From Sphingomonas mali NBRC 15500 (lineage in GTDB: Bacteria > Pseudomonadota > Alphaproteobacteria > Sphingomonadales > Sphingomonadaceae), in assembly GCF_001598415.1 (NCBI RefSeq), contig NZ_BCYX01000017.1:35239-99238 (forward strand): a stretch of DNA of 64,000 bases. The letters run 5' to 3'. Both the position numbers and the translations under genes were made by a program. Each line of letters starts with the position of its first letter. Position 1 is the stretch's first letter. Shown here piece by piece: positions 1-8,843 of the stretch. The notes beneath the pieces were generated by a model, which searched no databases, was not told the DNA's origin, and saw nothing but the letters and a program-made list of their open reading frames with translations.

Positions 1-195
1 GCTCATCGGTTTCAGTTTGGCAGCAAATTCCGGGTCGACATGGACGTGGCACGTGGCGCAGCTGCAGCAGCCGCCGCACAGCGCCAAAACCTCATCGATC
101 CCGGCGTCGCGGATCACTTCCATCACCGACAGGCCAGCCTCGCCCGTGATTTCCTGTTCTTTCCCGTCGCGCGTCACGACGATAAGCTTGGGCAT
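1..195 (-). CDS. 2Fe-2S ferredoxin, adrenodoxin/putidaredoxin type (partial)
   Basis: The first 65 residues are present; the C-terminus lies beyond the window edge. It starts [11 protein letters not shown] and carries a cluster motif [12 protein letters not shown] at residues 40-51. Cys40, Cys46 and Cys49 give the C-x5-C-x2-C spacing of adrenodoxin-type ferredoxins; the fourth Cys would lie downstream. Two extra cysteines (43, 44) sit inside the motif, where putidaredoxin has Ser-Ala. Such ferredoxins pass electrons to cytochromes P450 or Rieske oxygenases. A CYP153-type P450 without an adjacent partner lies at 46345-47613, so a pairing is possible but only inferred. Confidence 0.85.
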   Translation of the reverse strand, partial: MPKLIVVTRDGKEQEITGEAGLSVMEVIRDAGIDEVLALCGGCCSCATCHVHVDPEFAAKLKPMS

Positions 196-270
196 GTCTT
201 TCCTCCGTCCGGTTGCCAGCGGCCATGCCGTGCCCGGGCGCATCGATCAAGGTTTCGTACAAGGTTTCAT

Positions 271-894
271 ATGGTCCAGACCGCCAAGTCGTTGAACACC
301 GCGCTCGACGCGCTCGCCGCGATCGAGCCCGCTTTCGCCGTCGCGCTGCAGCGCGCAGGCTATCCCGAGCCGCGCGTGCGCGACCGCGGCTATGCCACCT
401 TGCTGCGGACGATCATGGGGCAGCAGGTGTCGGTGGCGGCCGCGCAATCGATCTGGAACAAGCTCGAGGCGCAAATCGGCGACCTGACCGACCCCGCCAC
501 CATCGCCGCGGCGAGCGATGAGCAACTCCGCGCCGCAGGTCTGTCGCGGCAAAAGGCGAGCTATGCGCGCAGCCTGGCCGAGGAAGTGACGAGCGGCCGG
601 CTCGACTTCGCGCAATTGCCCGAGGATGATGAGGAGGCGATCGCGCAGCTGGTCAAGATCAAGGGAATCGGCCGTTGGTCGGCGGAAATTTATCTGCTGT
701 TCGCGGAAGGCCGTCCGGATATCTGGCCGGCGGGCGATTTGGCAGTGCAGATCGAGATCGGCCGCATCCTGGGGCATAAAGAAAGACCGGCGGAGAAGCT
801 GATGCGCAACCTGGCGGAAGCCTGGCGTCCGCACCGCGGAGCTGCCGCGATCCTCGCGTGGCATCATTACAAGGTGGATATGGATGTGATTTAG
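271..894 (+). CDS. DNA-3-methyladenine glycosylase, AlkA/HhH-GPD family
   Basis: A 207-residue base-excision repair glycosylase removing alkylated purines. The helix-hairpin-helix is visible as VKIKGIGRWSAEIYL at about 128-142, followed by the GPD-like loop PAGDLAVQ, whose Asp is the expected catalytic residue. The length fits the short bacterial AlkA-like proteins that lack the N-terminal domain of E. coli AlkA. I chose the ATG at 271 because residues upstream in the same frame look non-homologous and overlap the divergent ferredoxin start. The gene is divergent from the ferredoxin and convergent with the VOC gene. Confidence 0.9.
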   Translation: MVQTAKSLNTALDALAAIEPAFAVALQRAGYPEPRVRDRGYATLLRTIMGQQVSVAAAQSIWNKLEAQIGDLTDPATIAAASDEQLRAAGLSRQKASYARSLAEEVTSGRLDFAQLPEDDEEAIAQLVKIKGIGRWSAEIYLLFAEGRPDIWPAGDLAVQIEIGRILGHKERPAEKLMRNLAEAWRPHRGAAAILAWHHYKVDMDVI

Positions 895-942
895 CGAGAG
901 GTGTCTACTTGCGACCCAATGGTGGTCATTGGATCTCTCTAC

Positions 943-964
943 AGGGCCGCCCGAAAGCGGCCCT
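943..964. terminator. Hairpin terminator between glycosylase and VOC genes
   Basis: AGGGCCGC pairs with GCGGCCCT across a 6-nt loop (ccgaaa). It lies between two convergent genes and could end transcripts from both sides. The T-run is weak. Confidence 0.5.
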
Positions 965-980
965 TGAGCAGCAGGCAGGG

Positions 981-1361
981 TTAGGAGCGTCGTTCGCCTA
1001 TGTCGATTCGGTTGCCGTCCGGATCAGCGAAGACAAAGGCTCGTTGCCCATAGTCCTTGTCCGCGAGGCTTTTAATGATTCTCACGCCCTCTACCTCGCA
1101 GATGGCATAGAGCGCCGCCACGTCGTTGACGAACATGTGCATGACGTTGACAGTCGAGGCCTTGTGGTCGGGCTTTTGGCTCAAGTGGATTTCGGCACGA
1201 TCCTTTTTCATCACCATGAAGCCGATCGGATCGCCATTTTCAAAAACCTTCTCGAACCCTAGAACGCGCGAATAGAAGTCTTGCGCGGCTTGGATATCGC
1301 GCACGCATATTCCCGGCGCAGCGCGCCCAAAGGTAATCGTCGCCAAAGCGGAGTCCGCCAT
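981..1361 (-). CDS. VOC (glyoxalase/bleomycin resistance) family protein
   Basis: A 126-residue single-unit vicinal-oxygen-chelate protein. It shows the paired beta-alpha-beta-beta-beta pattern: a first half with ICVRDIQAAQDFYSRVLGF near 18-36 and a second half ending VFADPDGNRIDIGE near 110-123, the usual VOC C-terminal metal-ligand region. Substrate is not predictable: members include glyoxalases, dioxygenases and fosfomycin or bleomycin resistance proteins. No operon partner is visible; the next minus-strand gene upstream is beyond a divergent promoter region. Confidence 0.85.
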   Translation of the reverse strand: MADSALATITFGRAAPGICVRDIQAAQDFYSRVLGFEKVFENGDPIGFMVMKKDRAEIHLSQKPDHKASTVNVMHMFVNDVAALYAICEVEGVRIIKSLADKDYGQRAFVFADPDGNRIDIGERRS

Positions 1362-1533
1362 CGTCTCGTCCTTATCAGGCAGGGGCGGCGGTGCGCGTGC
1401 CGGTTACGGAGCGGTGTCCGGGGCCACCCTGCTGCTTCGTGCGCGGAAATCTGTCAACAAAAGGGATGGGCAGCTTTGGCTTGTCGTTCACCCAAACCAG
1501 ACCGGCAAGAATCCACCCAATAGTAGCCGTCGT

Positions 1534-1968
1534 CTACCCCGTTCGAGTCCAAATCATTGTCTGGCAGAAGATCGCGATACAGCCCTGGACCTTCAGATTG
1601 GCGCCGTCGCGGGCGACCACCGCGCGATAGGTCTTGCCGCTCTTGGGGTCGTAGATCTTGCCCTTCCAGCCGTCGCCCGACGACGACATCCCCGTCAGGA
1701 TCGGCAGGCCAACCAGTGGGCGGGTCTTGAGTTTGGGATCGGGATTGAGCGAATCGACCCAGGGCCGGCCGGCCGGCGGCCCTTTGATTACCTTGACGAC
1801 GCGGCCGCAGATCGACCCTCCGCAATCGCCGATCGCGACCACCGCGCCGCCATCGGCGGTCAGCCAGCGGCCGGCGATCGGCGGCGCCGCTAACAGCGGA
1901 ACGGGGAGCGCGGCAGCGGTAAGGGCGGCGAGGGCGAGAAGGGGCGGGCGAATCATGGGCAACGGCAT
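1534..1968 (-). CDS. DUF2147 family secreted protein
   Basis: A 144-residue precursor with a signal peptide (about 1-27, ending in AAP) followed by one DUF2147 domain: GRWLTADGGAVVAIGDC near the start, GLPILTGM in the middle, and GCIAIFCQTMIWTR at the C-terminus, the expected family ending. DUF2147 proteins are small periplasmic beta-barrel-like proteins of unknown function common in sphingomonads. The start at 1968 has an AAAGG ribosome site 6 nt upstream; an internal ATG at 1956 is the alternative. It is divergent from mtnP. Confidence 0.85.
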   Translation of the reverse strand: MPLPMIRPPLLALAALTAAALPVPLLAAPPIAGRWLTADGGAVVAIGDCGGSICGRVVKVIKGPPAGRPWVDSLNPDPKLKTRPLVGLPILTGMSSSGDGWKGKIYDPKSGKTYRAVVARDGANLKVQGCIAIFCQTMIWTRTG

Positions 1969-2091
1969 AGCAGGCCTTTGTGCCACTGGCCGAGCCAACC
2001 GTTCATCGCGGCGAATCCATCCCGATCGGACGCTGCGTCCCGCGCGCCGATCGCCTAAGGAGGCGGCGACTCGGCACCCACAGGAGACGAT

Positions 2092-2964
2092 ATGAGCGAC
2101 GGTTGGACGATCGGGATCATCGGCGGATCGGGACTCTATGCGATCGACGGGCTGGAGGATGCCGAGTGGCGCCGGGTCGACACGCCCTGGGGCCAGCCTT
2201 CCGACGAATTGCTGTTCGGGCGGATCGGCGCGGTCAACCTCGTCTTCTTGCCGCGCCACGGCCGCGGCCATGCCATCCCGCCGTCCGAACTCAATTTCCG
2301 CGCCAATATCGATGCGCTCAAGCGGTCGGGCGTGACCGACATCTTGGCGATCTCGTCGATCGGGTCGCTCGAAGAGGATCTGCCGCCCGGTCATTTTGTC
2401 GTGGTCGACCAGTTCATCGACCGCACCGTGCATCGCGCGTCGAGCTTCTTCGGCACCGGAATGGTCGCCCATGTCAGCATGGCCTATCCGGTGTGTGAAC
2501 GGCTGTCGGGGTTCGCTGCGGCGGCGGTCGAGGCGGCAGGCGGCAAGGTCGCGACCGGCGCCACCTATCTGGCGATGGAGGGGCCGCAATTCTCGACCCG
2601 CGCCGAAAGCCTGCTCTATCGCGACTGGGGTGCCGACGTGATCGGCATGACCGCGATGCCCGAAGCCAAGCTCGCGCGCGAGGCGGAACTACCCTACGCG
2701 CTGATCGGCATGGTCACCGATTACGATTGCTGGCGCGAGAGCGAGGCGCCGGTCGAGGTCGCCGAAGTGATCGCGCAAATGCACAAGAATGGCGAGGTCG
2801 CGCGTCGCACGGTCGAGGCGTTCGTCAAGGCATTGCCCAACGAGCGCACGCCGTCGCCGATCGACACCTGCCTGGACGTCGCGTTGATCACCGACCCGGC
2901 CAAGCGCGACCCGGCGTTGCTGGCGAAGCTGGACGCAGTGGCGGGGCGGGCTTTGCGGCGCTAG
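2092..2964 (+). CDS. mtnP: S-methyl-5'-thioadenosine phosphorylase
   Basis: A 290-residue purine nucleoside phosphorylase of the MTAP type. It cleaves methylthioadenosine, a by-product of polyamine and homoserine-lactone synthesis, to adenine and methylthioribose-1-phosphate for methionine salvage. Visible motifs are IGIIGGSGLYAIDGLED at 6-22, the phosphate-binding LPRHGRGH at about 53-60, and TYLAMEGPQFSTRAES in the middle with the FS-x-R substrate site. The ATG follows a GGAG ribosome site (caggagacgat). Length matches the family. It appears monocistronic. Confidence 0.95.
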   Translation: MSDGWTIGIIGGSGLYAIDGLEDAEWRRVDTPWGQPSDELLFGRIGAVNLVFLPRHGRGHAIPPSELNFRANIDALKRSGVTDILAISSIGSLEEDLPPGHFVVVDQFIDRTVHRASSFFGTGMVAHVSMAYPVCERLSGFAAAAVEAAGGKVATGATYLAMEGPQFSTRAESLLYRDWGADVIGMTAMPEAKLAREAELPYALIGMVTDYDCWRESEAPVEVAEVIAQMHKNGEVARRTVEAFVKALPNERTPSPIDTCLDVALITDPAKRDPALLAKLDAVAGRALRR

Positions 2965-2970
2965 GACACG

Positions 2971-3036
2971 CCGTTCGCCCTGAGCTTGTCGAAGGGCGTG
3001 CCCAGAACACGTGCTTCGACAGGCTCAGCACGAACG
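2971..3036. repeat. Paired inverted repeat (REP-like)
   Basis: Two imperfect inverted copies of a ~29-bp unit (core CTGAGCyTGTCGAAG) face each other between mtnP and the NRAMP gene. The outer arms CCGTTCG (2971-2977) and CGAACGG (3030-3036) pair exactly; each copy also folds on itself, GCCCT/AGGGC and GTGCT/AGCAC. From memory this word is widespread in sphingomonad and related genomes. Confidence 0.75.
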
Positions 3037-3057
3037 GATAGGTTTGCAAGGACCCGA

Positions 3058-4395
3058 ATGACGCCACCGCCGAACAGCGACGCGATAAGCAATGCCGCGC
3101 CTTTCGCGCGGGGCCGGCCGTCGCTTGCCGAAAGCCATGCCAGTATCGCAGTGCCGGCGACCGGCGCGTGGCGGCGATTCTTCGCATTCATCGGGCCAGG
3201 CTATCTGGTCGCGGTCGGCTATATGGACCCCGGCAATTGGGCGACCGATCTCGCCGGCGGATCGGCATTCGGCTACACCCTGCTCGCCGTCGTCCTGCTG
3301 TCGAGCCTGATGGCGATCCTGCTCCAGACCTTGTCGGCGCGGCTCGGCATCGCGGCGAAGCTCGATCTCGCCCAGGCATGCCGCGCGCGATACGGGCGCA
3401 AGACCACGATCGTGCTGTGGCTGTTGTGCGAGGTGGCGATCATCGCTTGCGACCTGGCGGAAGTGCTCGGCACCGCGGTCGCGCTCAAATTGCTGTTCGG
3501 CCTTCCGTTGCTGGCGGGCGTGGCGATCACGTCGTTCGACGTATTGTTATTGCTGTCGCTGCAACGGTTCGGCTTTCGCAAGCTGGAAGCGTTCATCGCC
3601 ACGTTGCTGGTCGTGATCGCGGGATGCTTTGCCTACGAATTGTGGCTGGCGCGGCCCGATTGGGGCGCGGTCGCCGGCGGGCTGGTGCCGCGGCCGGAAA
3701 TCGTGACCAACCCGGCGATGCTCTATATCGCGATCGGCATCCTGGGCGCGACGGTGATGCCGCACAATCTCTATCTCCATTCGTCGGTCGTGCAGACGCG
3801 CAAGGTTGCGGCGGACGACGAGCGCGGCGCGATCCGGCTGGCGACGATCGACACGATCGTCTCGCTCGGCCTCGCATTCTTGATCAACGCAGCGATCCTG
3901 ATCCTGGCGGCATCGGTGTTCCACACCTCGGGCCGCACCGATGTCGCCGATATCGAGCAGGCGCACAGCCTGTTGTCGCCGATGCTGGGTGCTGGCGCGG
4001 CGAGCGTCGTATTCGCGCTGGCGCTGCTCGCCTCGGGGCAGAATTCGACGATCACCGGCACGCTGGCGGGACAGATCGTGATGGAGGGGTTCCTCGACCT
4101 CCGGCTTCCGGTCTGGTTGCGCCGCATTGTCACGCGCCTGCTGGCGATCGTGCCCGCGGCGCTGGTGATCGGCATCGCCGGTGAAGGGGCGACGACCAGT
4201 CTGCTGGTACTGAGCCAGGTAGTGCTGAGCCTGCAACTGCCGTTCGCGGTGATCCCGCTGGTTTCGTTCACCAGTGACCGGCGGATGATGGGCGAGTTTT
4301 CCAGCCCCTGGGCGCTGCGCATCGCGGCCTGGGTGGTGGCGGCGGCGATCGTCGTGCTCAACGTGAAGTTGTTGGTGGGCGTGATTACGGGCTGA
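3058..4395 (+). CDS. mntH: NRAMP family divalent metal (Mn2+/Fe2+) transporter
   Basis: A 445-residue inner-membrane transporter with about 11 hydrophobic helices. The family's metal site is clear: MDPGNWATD in the first helix (DPGN motif) and the conserved [10 protein letters not shown] in the sixth helix. It imports Mn2+ or Fe2+ by proton symport. The ATG at 3058 is chosen because the upstream in-frame stretch is the REP-like repeat. No Fur or MntR box was recognised; the gene stands alone between a repeat and a convergent lipoprotein gene. Confidence 0.93.
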   Translation: MTPPPNSDAISNAAPFARGRPSLAESHASIAVPATGAWRRFFAFIGPGYLVAVGYMDPGNWATDLAGGSAFGYTLLAVVLLSSLMAILLQTLSARLGIAAKLDLAQACRARYGRKTTIVLWLLCEVAIIACDLAEVLGTAVALKLLFGLPLLAGVAITSFDVLLLLSLQRFGFRKLEAFIATLLVVIAGCFAYELWLARPDWGAVAGGLVPRPEIVTNPAMLYIAIGILGATVMPHNLYLHSSVVQTRKVAADDERGAIRLATIDTIVSLGLAFLINAAILILAASVFHTSGRTDVADIEQAHSLLSPMLGAGAASVVFALALLASGQNSTITGTLAGQIVMEGFLDLRLPVWLRRIVTRLLAIVPAALVIGIAGEGATTSLLVLSQVVLSLQLPFAVIPLVSFTSDRRMMGEFSSPWALRIAAWVVAAAIVVLNVKLLVGVITG

Positions 4396-4439
4396 TCCAA
4401 CGACAAGGCCCACCCCCGAAGGGGAAGGACGAGCGGATT

Positions 4440-4877
4440 TCAGGCATCCCACTCCCAATTAAGCGTGACCTTCGTCGCGCCGCGCACGCTCTCGACCATA
4501 GCCCTCATCGACCGTTTGCCGCCATCGCGCGCGGAGAACAGGGTCGGGGTCGACAAAGCGGGGACGAGGCCCTCGAGCACTGCCTTGTCCTTGTACCAGG
4601 CGATGATCGCGTCGGGCGTGGCACCGGTCGTATAGACCACTGTCCCGCTCTCTCGGCGCAGTTCGCCGGCGGGACCCGAGACGCAGGTCTCGATGCGGGC
4701 ATCGGCATAGAGCGGGACGAAATCGGGGAGCTTGCCGCAATCGGTCGGAACGTTGCCGGCCCCCGCGACGGCCGAGGTGGCGGAGGGCCCGCGTTCCTCA
4801 GCGGATTGATTGTCGTTGCCGGCCTCGCATCCGCCCAGGCTGAGCATGGCGCCGGCGAGAATGATGCGGAGCCTCAT
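4440..4877 (-). CDS. Putative lipoprotein, unknown function
   Basis: A 145-residue protein with a signal sequence and lipobox LSLGGC, so Cys17 is the probable lipidated residue. The mature part has a low-complexity Ser/Ala/Glu linker, two further cysteines (CGKLPDFVPLYADARIETC) that could form a disulfide, and a C-terminal alpha/beta region with ATPDAIIAWYKDKAVLEG. I recognise no named domain. It lies just downstream of the YIP1 gene on the same strand (gap 46 bp) and may be cotranscribed. A short GC-rich unit lies between it and mntH. Confidence 0.75.
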   Translation of the reverse strand: MRLRIILAGAMLSLGGCEAGNDNQSAEERGPSATSAVAGAGNVPTDCGKLPDFVPLYADARIETCVSGPAGELRRESGTVVYTTGATPDAIIAWYKDKAVLEGLVPALSTPTLFSARDGGKRSMRAMVESVRGATKVTLNWEWDA

Positions 4878-4923
4878 CGGGCTCCCCAGCAGGATCGAGC
4901 GGCGGTGGCGCGCGCCCGGCGGC

Positions 4924-6138
4924 TCACTTGGCCATCGACTGCAATTGGCCGAGATCGACCGCGGCGACCGCGGATTTCAGTGTGTCGATACTGGGGGCCG
5001 AGCCGCTCGCCTCGACAGCGAAGCGGCTGGCGACGAGCACCGAATAGCTGCCCGACTTCGACTGATTGTCCCATTTCTCGCTGACCATGTTGCCGCCCTG
5101 CATCTCGGACTTCTCATAGCCGGTCGTGGTCTGCTTGTTGGACGACGCGTTGATCGCGCCGCCCAGGGTTGCGATGTTGCCGAGCACGCCGGTGTCGGTG
5201 ACCGAGAGGCTGAAATTCTGGTCACCCGACTGGAATTCGGCGCGTGCGTTACTGCCGCCGATGCCCGCCGCGCCGCCGCCCTGATTCTCGACGCTGGTTC
5301 GGTTCCAGCCCGAGATCGACGCCGGTAACAGGTTCTGGAGCGCGCCCGGGTCGACCGCCTTGACCGCGCCATCGCCGCCCTTGATCGACGCCTCCATCGA
5401 CTTGCTGGCGGCCTCCATCTTGGTCGCTGCATCGGTCAGCTTGCCCGTATCGAGCGTCGTCCCGCCAACCGAGATCGTGCCGCCCCCCCCCGGGCCGAAC
5501 GCATTCGGGGTCATCGCGAACATCGCGCCGCCGATCGCGATCGCGACTATGCCAGCGACGACCATCGCAACCACACCGACGATGATCGAGACGACGACGA
5601 AGCCGACCGCTTTGTCCTGCGGCACCTTCATCAGCATCGGACCGCCGATCCAGAAAAGGTAGATGTTATAAAGCCCGATCAAGCTGCCGATGATGCCGAG
5701 TGCCGGCAGGATGCCGAGGACCGCTGCAATCCAACCGGCGGTGGCCGAGAAGGCTGCGACCTTCAATGCTGAAATTGGGTTCTTGGTACCACCGAAGCTG
5801 GGGGCGAGCGCGTCAATGATCAAAGCCCACACATAGGTGAGGCCAATCGTCAGGGCCCACGCGAGGATCGCCGTGACGATCGAGCCGATCAGCGGCGGTC
5901 GCCACGTCACCCCGAAGAAGTTCATCGGAAAGACTTGGCCCTGGATCAGGTGAGCGACCGGCCCGATCGCCGCGAGCGGCGCCACCCAGCCCATCAGGAT
6001 TCCCTGGACGGTCATCGGCTCGGCATCGATCGCCGGCCATTCGTCCTTGGGTTTCAACATCAGGCGCTGAACGCGCCCGATCATGCCGCCGCCCCCGACC
6101 GGAGGCTGTCCGATATCCTTAGGAAATTCGCTCGCCAT
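4924..6138 (-). CDS. YIP1 family membrane protein with C-terminal soluble extension
   Basis: A 404-residue protein. Residues 1-60 are cytoplasmic and include RVQRLMLKPKDEWPAID, the typical start of a YIP1 domain; about five hydrophobic segments follow between 55 and 225. After a glycine-rich linker (GPGGGG) comes a ~190-residue soluble region rich in Ser, Gly and Asn, with no domain I recognise. YIP1 proteins in bacteria are of unknown role. The ATG at 6138 sits at the start of recognisable homology. The linker is encoded by a run of nine C on the plus strand (5483-5491). Confidence 0.85.
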   Translation of the reverse strand: MASEFPKDIGQPPVGGGGMIGRVQRLMLKPKDEWPAIDAEPMTVQGILMGWVAPLAAIGPVAHLIQGQVFPMNFFGVTWRPPLIGSIVTAILAWALTIGLTYVWALIIDALAPSFGGTKNPISALKVAAFSATAGWIAAVLGILPALGIIGSLIGLYNIYLFWIGGPMLMKVPQDKAVGFVVVSIIVGVVAMVVAGIVAIAIGGAMFAMTPNAFGPGGGGTISVGGTTLDTGKLTDAATKMEAASKSMEASIKGGDGAVKAVDPGALQNLLPASISGWNRTSVENQGGGAAGIGGSNARAEFQSGDQNFSLSVTDTGVLGNIATLGGAINASSNKQTTTGYEKSEMQGGNMVSEKWDNQSKSGSYSVLVASRFAVEASGSAPSIDTLKSAVAAVDLGQLQSMAK

Positions 6139-6324
6139 GATACTGAAACCCCTTTCTTTTTCGCGCCGAAGCGCGCCGCTACCGTCACCTTCTGCCGCCT
6201 TCGGCGGCGCAATTATTGGATCGACCCGACATCGCTTGCCGTAACGGAAGCGTGTCGCCGGAATGGTATCATCGTTTGGTTGCCACGGGGAGGGTGATGT
6301 TGCGCCCGCGCAACCGATGACTAC

Positions 6325-6885
6325 ATGGCGGGCATGAGCGACAAGATGACGTGGCACGGCACGACAATTCTCTCCGTGCGCAAGAACGGCAAGGTGATCA
6401 TCATCGGCGATGGCCAGGTGACCGCCGGCCAGACGGTGATGAAACCCAATGCCAAGAAGGTCCGCCGGTTGGGCGACGGCAGCGTGATCGCCGGGTTCGC
6501 CGGCGCGACCGCCGACGCCTTCACCCTGTTCGAGCGGCTCGAGGCAAAGCTCGAGCGCGCCAATGGCCAATTGATGCGCGCCGCGGTCGACCTCGCCAAG
6601 GACTGGCGGACCGATAAGTATCTGCGCAACCTGGAAGCGATGATGATCGTCGCCGACAAGGACGTGACCCTGATCCTGACCGGCAATGGCGACGTGCTTG
6701 AGCCCGAGGCGGGGGTCGCCGCGATCGGATCCGGCGGCAATTACGCGCTCGCCGCAGCGCGCGCTTTGGTCGACTATGAGGAAGATGCCGAGACGATCTG
6801 CCGCAAGGCGATGAAGATCGCTGCCGAGGTCTGCGTCTACACCAACGACAGGGTCACGGTGGAGAGCCTCGACAGCGCGACCTGA
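6325..6885 (+). CDS. hslV: ATP-dependent protease peptidase subunit HslV
   Basis: A 186-residue threonine peptidase that forms the double hexameric core of the HslUV (ClpYQ) protease. The mature enzyme should begin at Thr13 in [20 protein letters not shown], so a 12-residue propeptide [12 protein letters not shown] must be removed; E. coli HslV loses only its Met. [15 protein letters not shown] and CVYTND near the C-terminus are conserved. hslU follows on the same strand after 119 bp. A second ATG at 6334 is an alternative start; no clear Shine-Dalgarno favours either. Confidence 0.96.
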   Translation: MAGMSDKMTWHGTTILSVRKNGKVIIIGDGQVTAGQTVMKPNAKKVRRLGDGSVIAGFAGATADAFTLFERLEAKLERANGQLMRAAVDLAKDWRTDKYLRNLEAMMIVADKDVTLILTGNGDVLEPEAGVAAIGSGGNYALAAARALVDYEEDAETICRKAMKIAAEVCVYTNDRVTVESLDSAT

Positions 6886-6894
6886 CCTAAGCCG

Positions 6895-6990
6895 CCCTCC
6901 CTGCAAGGGAGGGGTTGGGTGGGGCAGCCACGAGCAACCCACTCTACGAGATATCCCCCACCCCCTGCCCCTCCCCTGAAGGGGAGGGGC
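6895..6990. repeat. GC-rich palindrome pair between hslV and hslU
   Basis: Two palindromes of the CCCTCCC-type face each other: about 6895-6913 (CCCTCCCTGCAAGGGAGGG, followed by ttgggtgggg) and 6967-6990 (GCCCCTCCCC/GGGGAGGGGC, preceded by cccccaccccc). Together they make one large inverted repeat in the operon. A copy of the same family lies after hslU. Confidence 0.8.
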
Positions 6991-7004
6991 TGAAGAAGAA
7001 GAAT

Positions 7005-8303
7005 ATGAACGACAAACTGACTCCCAAGGCGATCGTCGCCGCACTCGACGCGCATATCATCGGCCAGACGGACGCCAAGAAGGCAGTCGCCGTCGCGCTG
7101 CGCAATCGCTGGCGCCGCCAGCGGCTGTCGGCCGATCTGCGCGACGAAGTGACGCCCAAGAACATCCTGATGATAGGCCCGACCGGGTGCGGCAAGACCG
7201 AGATTTCGCGCCGCCTGGCCAAGCTGGCCGACGCGCCGTTCGTCAAGGTTGAGGCGACCAAGTTCACCGAAGTCGGCTATGTCGGCCGCGACGTCGAACA
7301 GATCGCGCGCGACCTGGTCGAGGAAGCGATCCGGCTCGAGAAGGAGCGCCGCCGTATCGCGGTCAAGGACAAGGCCGAGGAGGCGGCGATGAACCGCTTG
7401 CTCGACGCGCTGACCGGGCGCGACAGCTCGACCGCCACGCGCGAGGCGTTTCGCCAGCGCTTCAAGGACGGTCATCTCGACGAGACCGAGATCGAGATCG
7501 AGCTGGAGGCCGCGCCCCAGATGCCATTCGAGATTCCGGGTGGCGGCCAGGTCGGGATGATCAACCTGGGCGAGATGATGGGCAAGGCGTTCGGCCAGGG
7601 CCAGATGAAGCGCCGCAAGCTGACCGTTCCCTCGGCCTGGGACAAATTGGTCGAGGAAGAAGCCGACAAGCGCCTCGACCAGGAAGATGTCGCGCGGGTC
7701 GCGCTGATGGATGCCGAATCCAACGGCATCGTGTTCCTCGACGAGATCGACAAGATCGCGGTCAGCGACGTGCGCGGCGGATCGGTCAGCCGCGAGGGTG
7801 TGCAGCGGGACTTGCTGCCGTTGATCGAAGGGACGACGGTCGCGACCAAATACGGGCCGATGAAGACCGACCATATCCTGTTCATCGCGAGCGGGGCGTT
7901 CCACGTCGCCAAGCCGTCCGATCTGCTGCCCGAACTTCAGGGCCGCTTGCCGATCCGGGTCGAATTGAAGGGCCTGACCGAGGATGATTTCGTCGCGATC
8001 CTCAACGACACCAAGGCGTCGCTGCCCGAGCAATACAAGGCGCTGATCGCGACCGAAGGCGTGACGATCAACTTCACCGACGATGGCCTTCGCGCGGTGG
8101 CGAAGATCGCCGCCGAGGTGAATGGCGCGGTCGAGAATATCGGCGCGCGGCGGCTGCAGACGGTGATGGAAAAGCTGCTCGAGGAAATCAGCTTCGATGC
8201 CGAGGACCGGTCGGGCAGCACGATGACGATCGATGCCGCCTATGTCGATCAGCAGCTCGCCTCGATCGCCCGCAACACCGATCTCAGCCGCTTCGTGTTG
8301 TAA
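7005..8303 (+). CDS. hslU: ATP-dependent protease ATPase subunit HslU
   Basis: A 432-residue AAA+ unfoldase that feeds substrates to HslV. The Walker A motif GPTGCGKTE is at 58-66, Walker [12 protein letters not shown] at about 240-250, and the C-terminus NTDLSRFVL fits the tail that inserts into HslV. The I-domain lies between the Walker motifs. Length matches the family (about 433). The ATG at 7005 gives the usual [15 protein letters not shown] start. It forms an operon with hslV, separated by a palindromic repeat. Confidence 0.97.
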   Translation: MNDKLTPKAIVAALDAHIIGQTDAKKAVAVALRNRWRRQRLSADLRDEVTPKNILMIGPTGCGKTEISRRLAKLADAPFVKVEATKFTEVGYVGRDVEQIARDLVEEAIRLEKERRRIAVKDKAEEAAMNRLLDALTGRDSSTATREAFRQRFKDGHLDETEIEIELEAAPQMPFEIPGGGQVGMINLGEMMGKAFGQGQMKRRKLTVPSAWDKLVEEEADKRLDQEDVARVALMDAESNGIVFLDEIDKIAVSDVRGGSVSREGVQRDLLPLIEGTTVATKYGPMKTDHILFIASGAFHVAKPSDLLPELQGRLPIRVELKGLTEDDFVAILNDTKASLPEQYKALIATEGVTINFTDDGLRAVAKIAAEVNGAVENIGARRLQTVMEKLLEEISFDAEDRSGSTMTIDAAYVDQQLASIARNTDLSRFVL

Positions 8304-8314
8304 CGGGGCTCTCA

Positions 8315-8416
8315 GCCCCTCCCCTTCAGGGGAGGGGTTGGGGTGGGGCCTCCCCACAGGCGAGCGGCTTGAGGCACTCCCCCACCCCCAAACCCCTCCC
8401 CTGAAGGGGAGGGGCT
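8315..8416. repeat. GC-rich paired palindrome (REP/BIME-like) after hslU
   Basis: Palindromes at 8315-8338 and 8393-8416 (GCCCCTCCCC..GGGGAGGGG) face each other with extensions ttggggtgggg and its complement, giving a ~100-bp inverted unit. It separates convergent genes and may also act as a terminator. Confidence 0.8.
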
Positions 8417-8446
8417 AAGCCAGCTACGGGTCGGGCCAACGAGGCG

Positions 8447-8839
8447 CTACTTCGCCTTTTCCGGCTTGTCGTAGGGCGTAAACTTGCCCAGCCTGCAGAT
8501 CGGGCCAGGGATGCGCAGGCCCGGGGTCAGGGCGCGGAAATGATCGTTGCGGCATAGCTGACTGCCGAAAATCTCGACGACCAGTGTGTCCATCGGCTGG
8601 AGGCCGGGGCACTCGCCGATCAGGTCGTTGCGCCAGATCCGGCGGCCCGATTCACGATAGATCAGCGTCTTCTTATCGATGATCTGTGGCCCATCGAGGC
8701 GCGATTTCTCGACGCAATCGACCGGTGTTCCGGCGACCCGGCCGGCCAGCGCGCTGGCGAGCGTGTCCTCCCGCGGAGCAGCGGGTGCGGCGGCGCCGAG
8801 CAGGCCGAGCGCGGCGACGGGGATGAGCACGATACGCAT
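8447..8839 (-). CDS. Secreted protein of unknown function, paralogue of neighbour
   Basis: A 130-residue precursor with a signal peptide (about 1-21, AAAPAAP). The mature domain reads DCVEKSRLDG, LIYRESGRRIWRNDLIGECPG, DTLVVEIFGSQLCRNDHF, then PGPICRLGKFTPY: paired cysteines around a probable small beta fold. The same pattern occurs in the next gene upstream (8844-9266), so the two are tandem paralogues four bases apart. The pattern loosely resembles DUF6491-type proteins, but I am not sure. Confidence 0.75.
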   Translation of the reverse strand: MRIVLIPVAALGLLGAAAPAAPREDTLASALAGRVAGTPVDCVEKSRLDGPQIIDKKTLIYRESGRRIWRNDLIGECPGLQPMDTLVVEIFGSQLCRNDHFRALTPGLRIPGPICRLGKFTPYDKPEKAK

Positions 8840-8843
8840 GGCG

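Noticed and set aside
1281..1523. Short plus-strand ORFs in the gap between the VOC and DUF2147 genes
   Set aside because: Arg-rich composition, no ribosome site and no recognisable domain.
6231..6272. Possible heat-shock (RpoH) promoter upstream of hslV (CTTGCC and TATCAT)
   Set aside because: The spacer is 26 bp, too long for the 16-19 bp expected in alphaproteobacterial RpoH promoters.
4924..7044. Very long open frame opposite hslV and continuing through the YIP1 gene
   Set aside because: Only the part below 6138 has homology; the rest is the antisense shadow of hslV, common in high-GC DNA.
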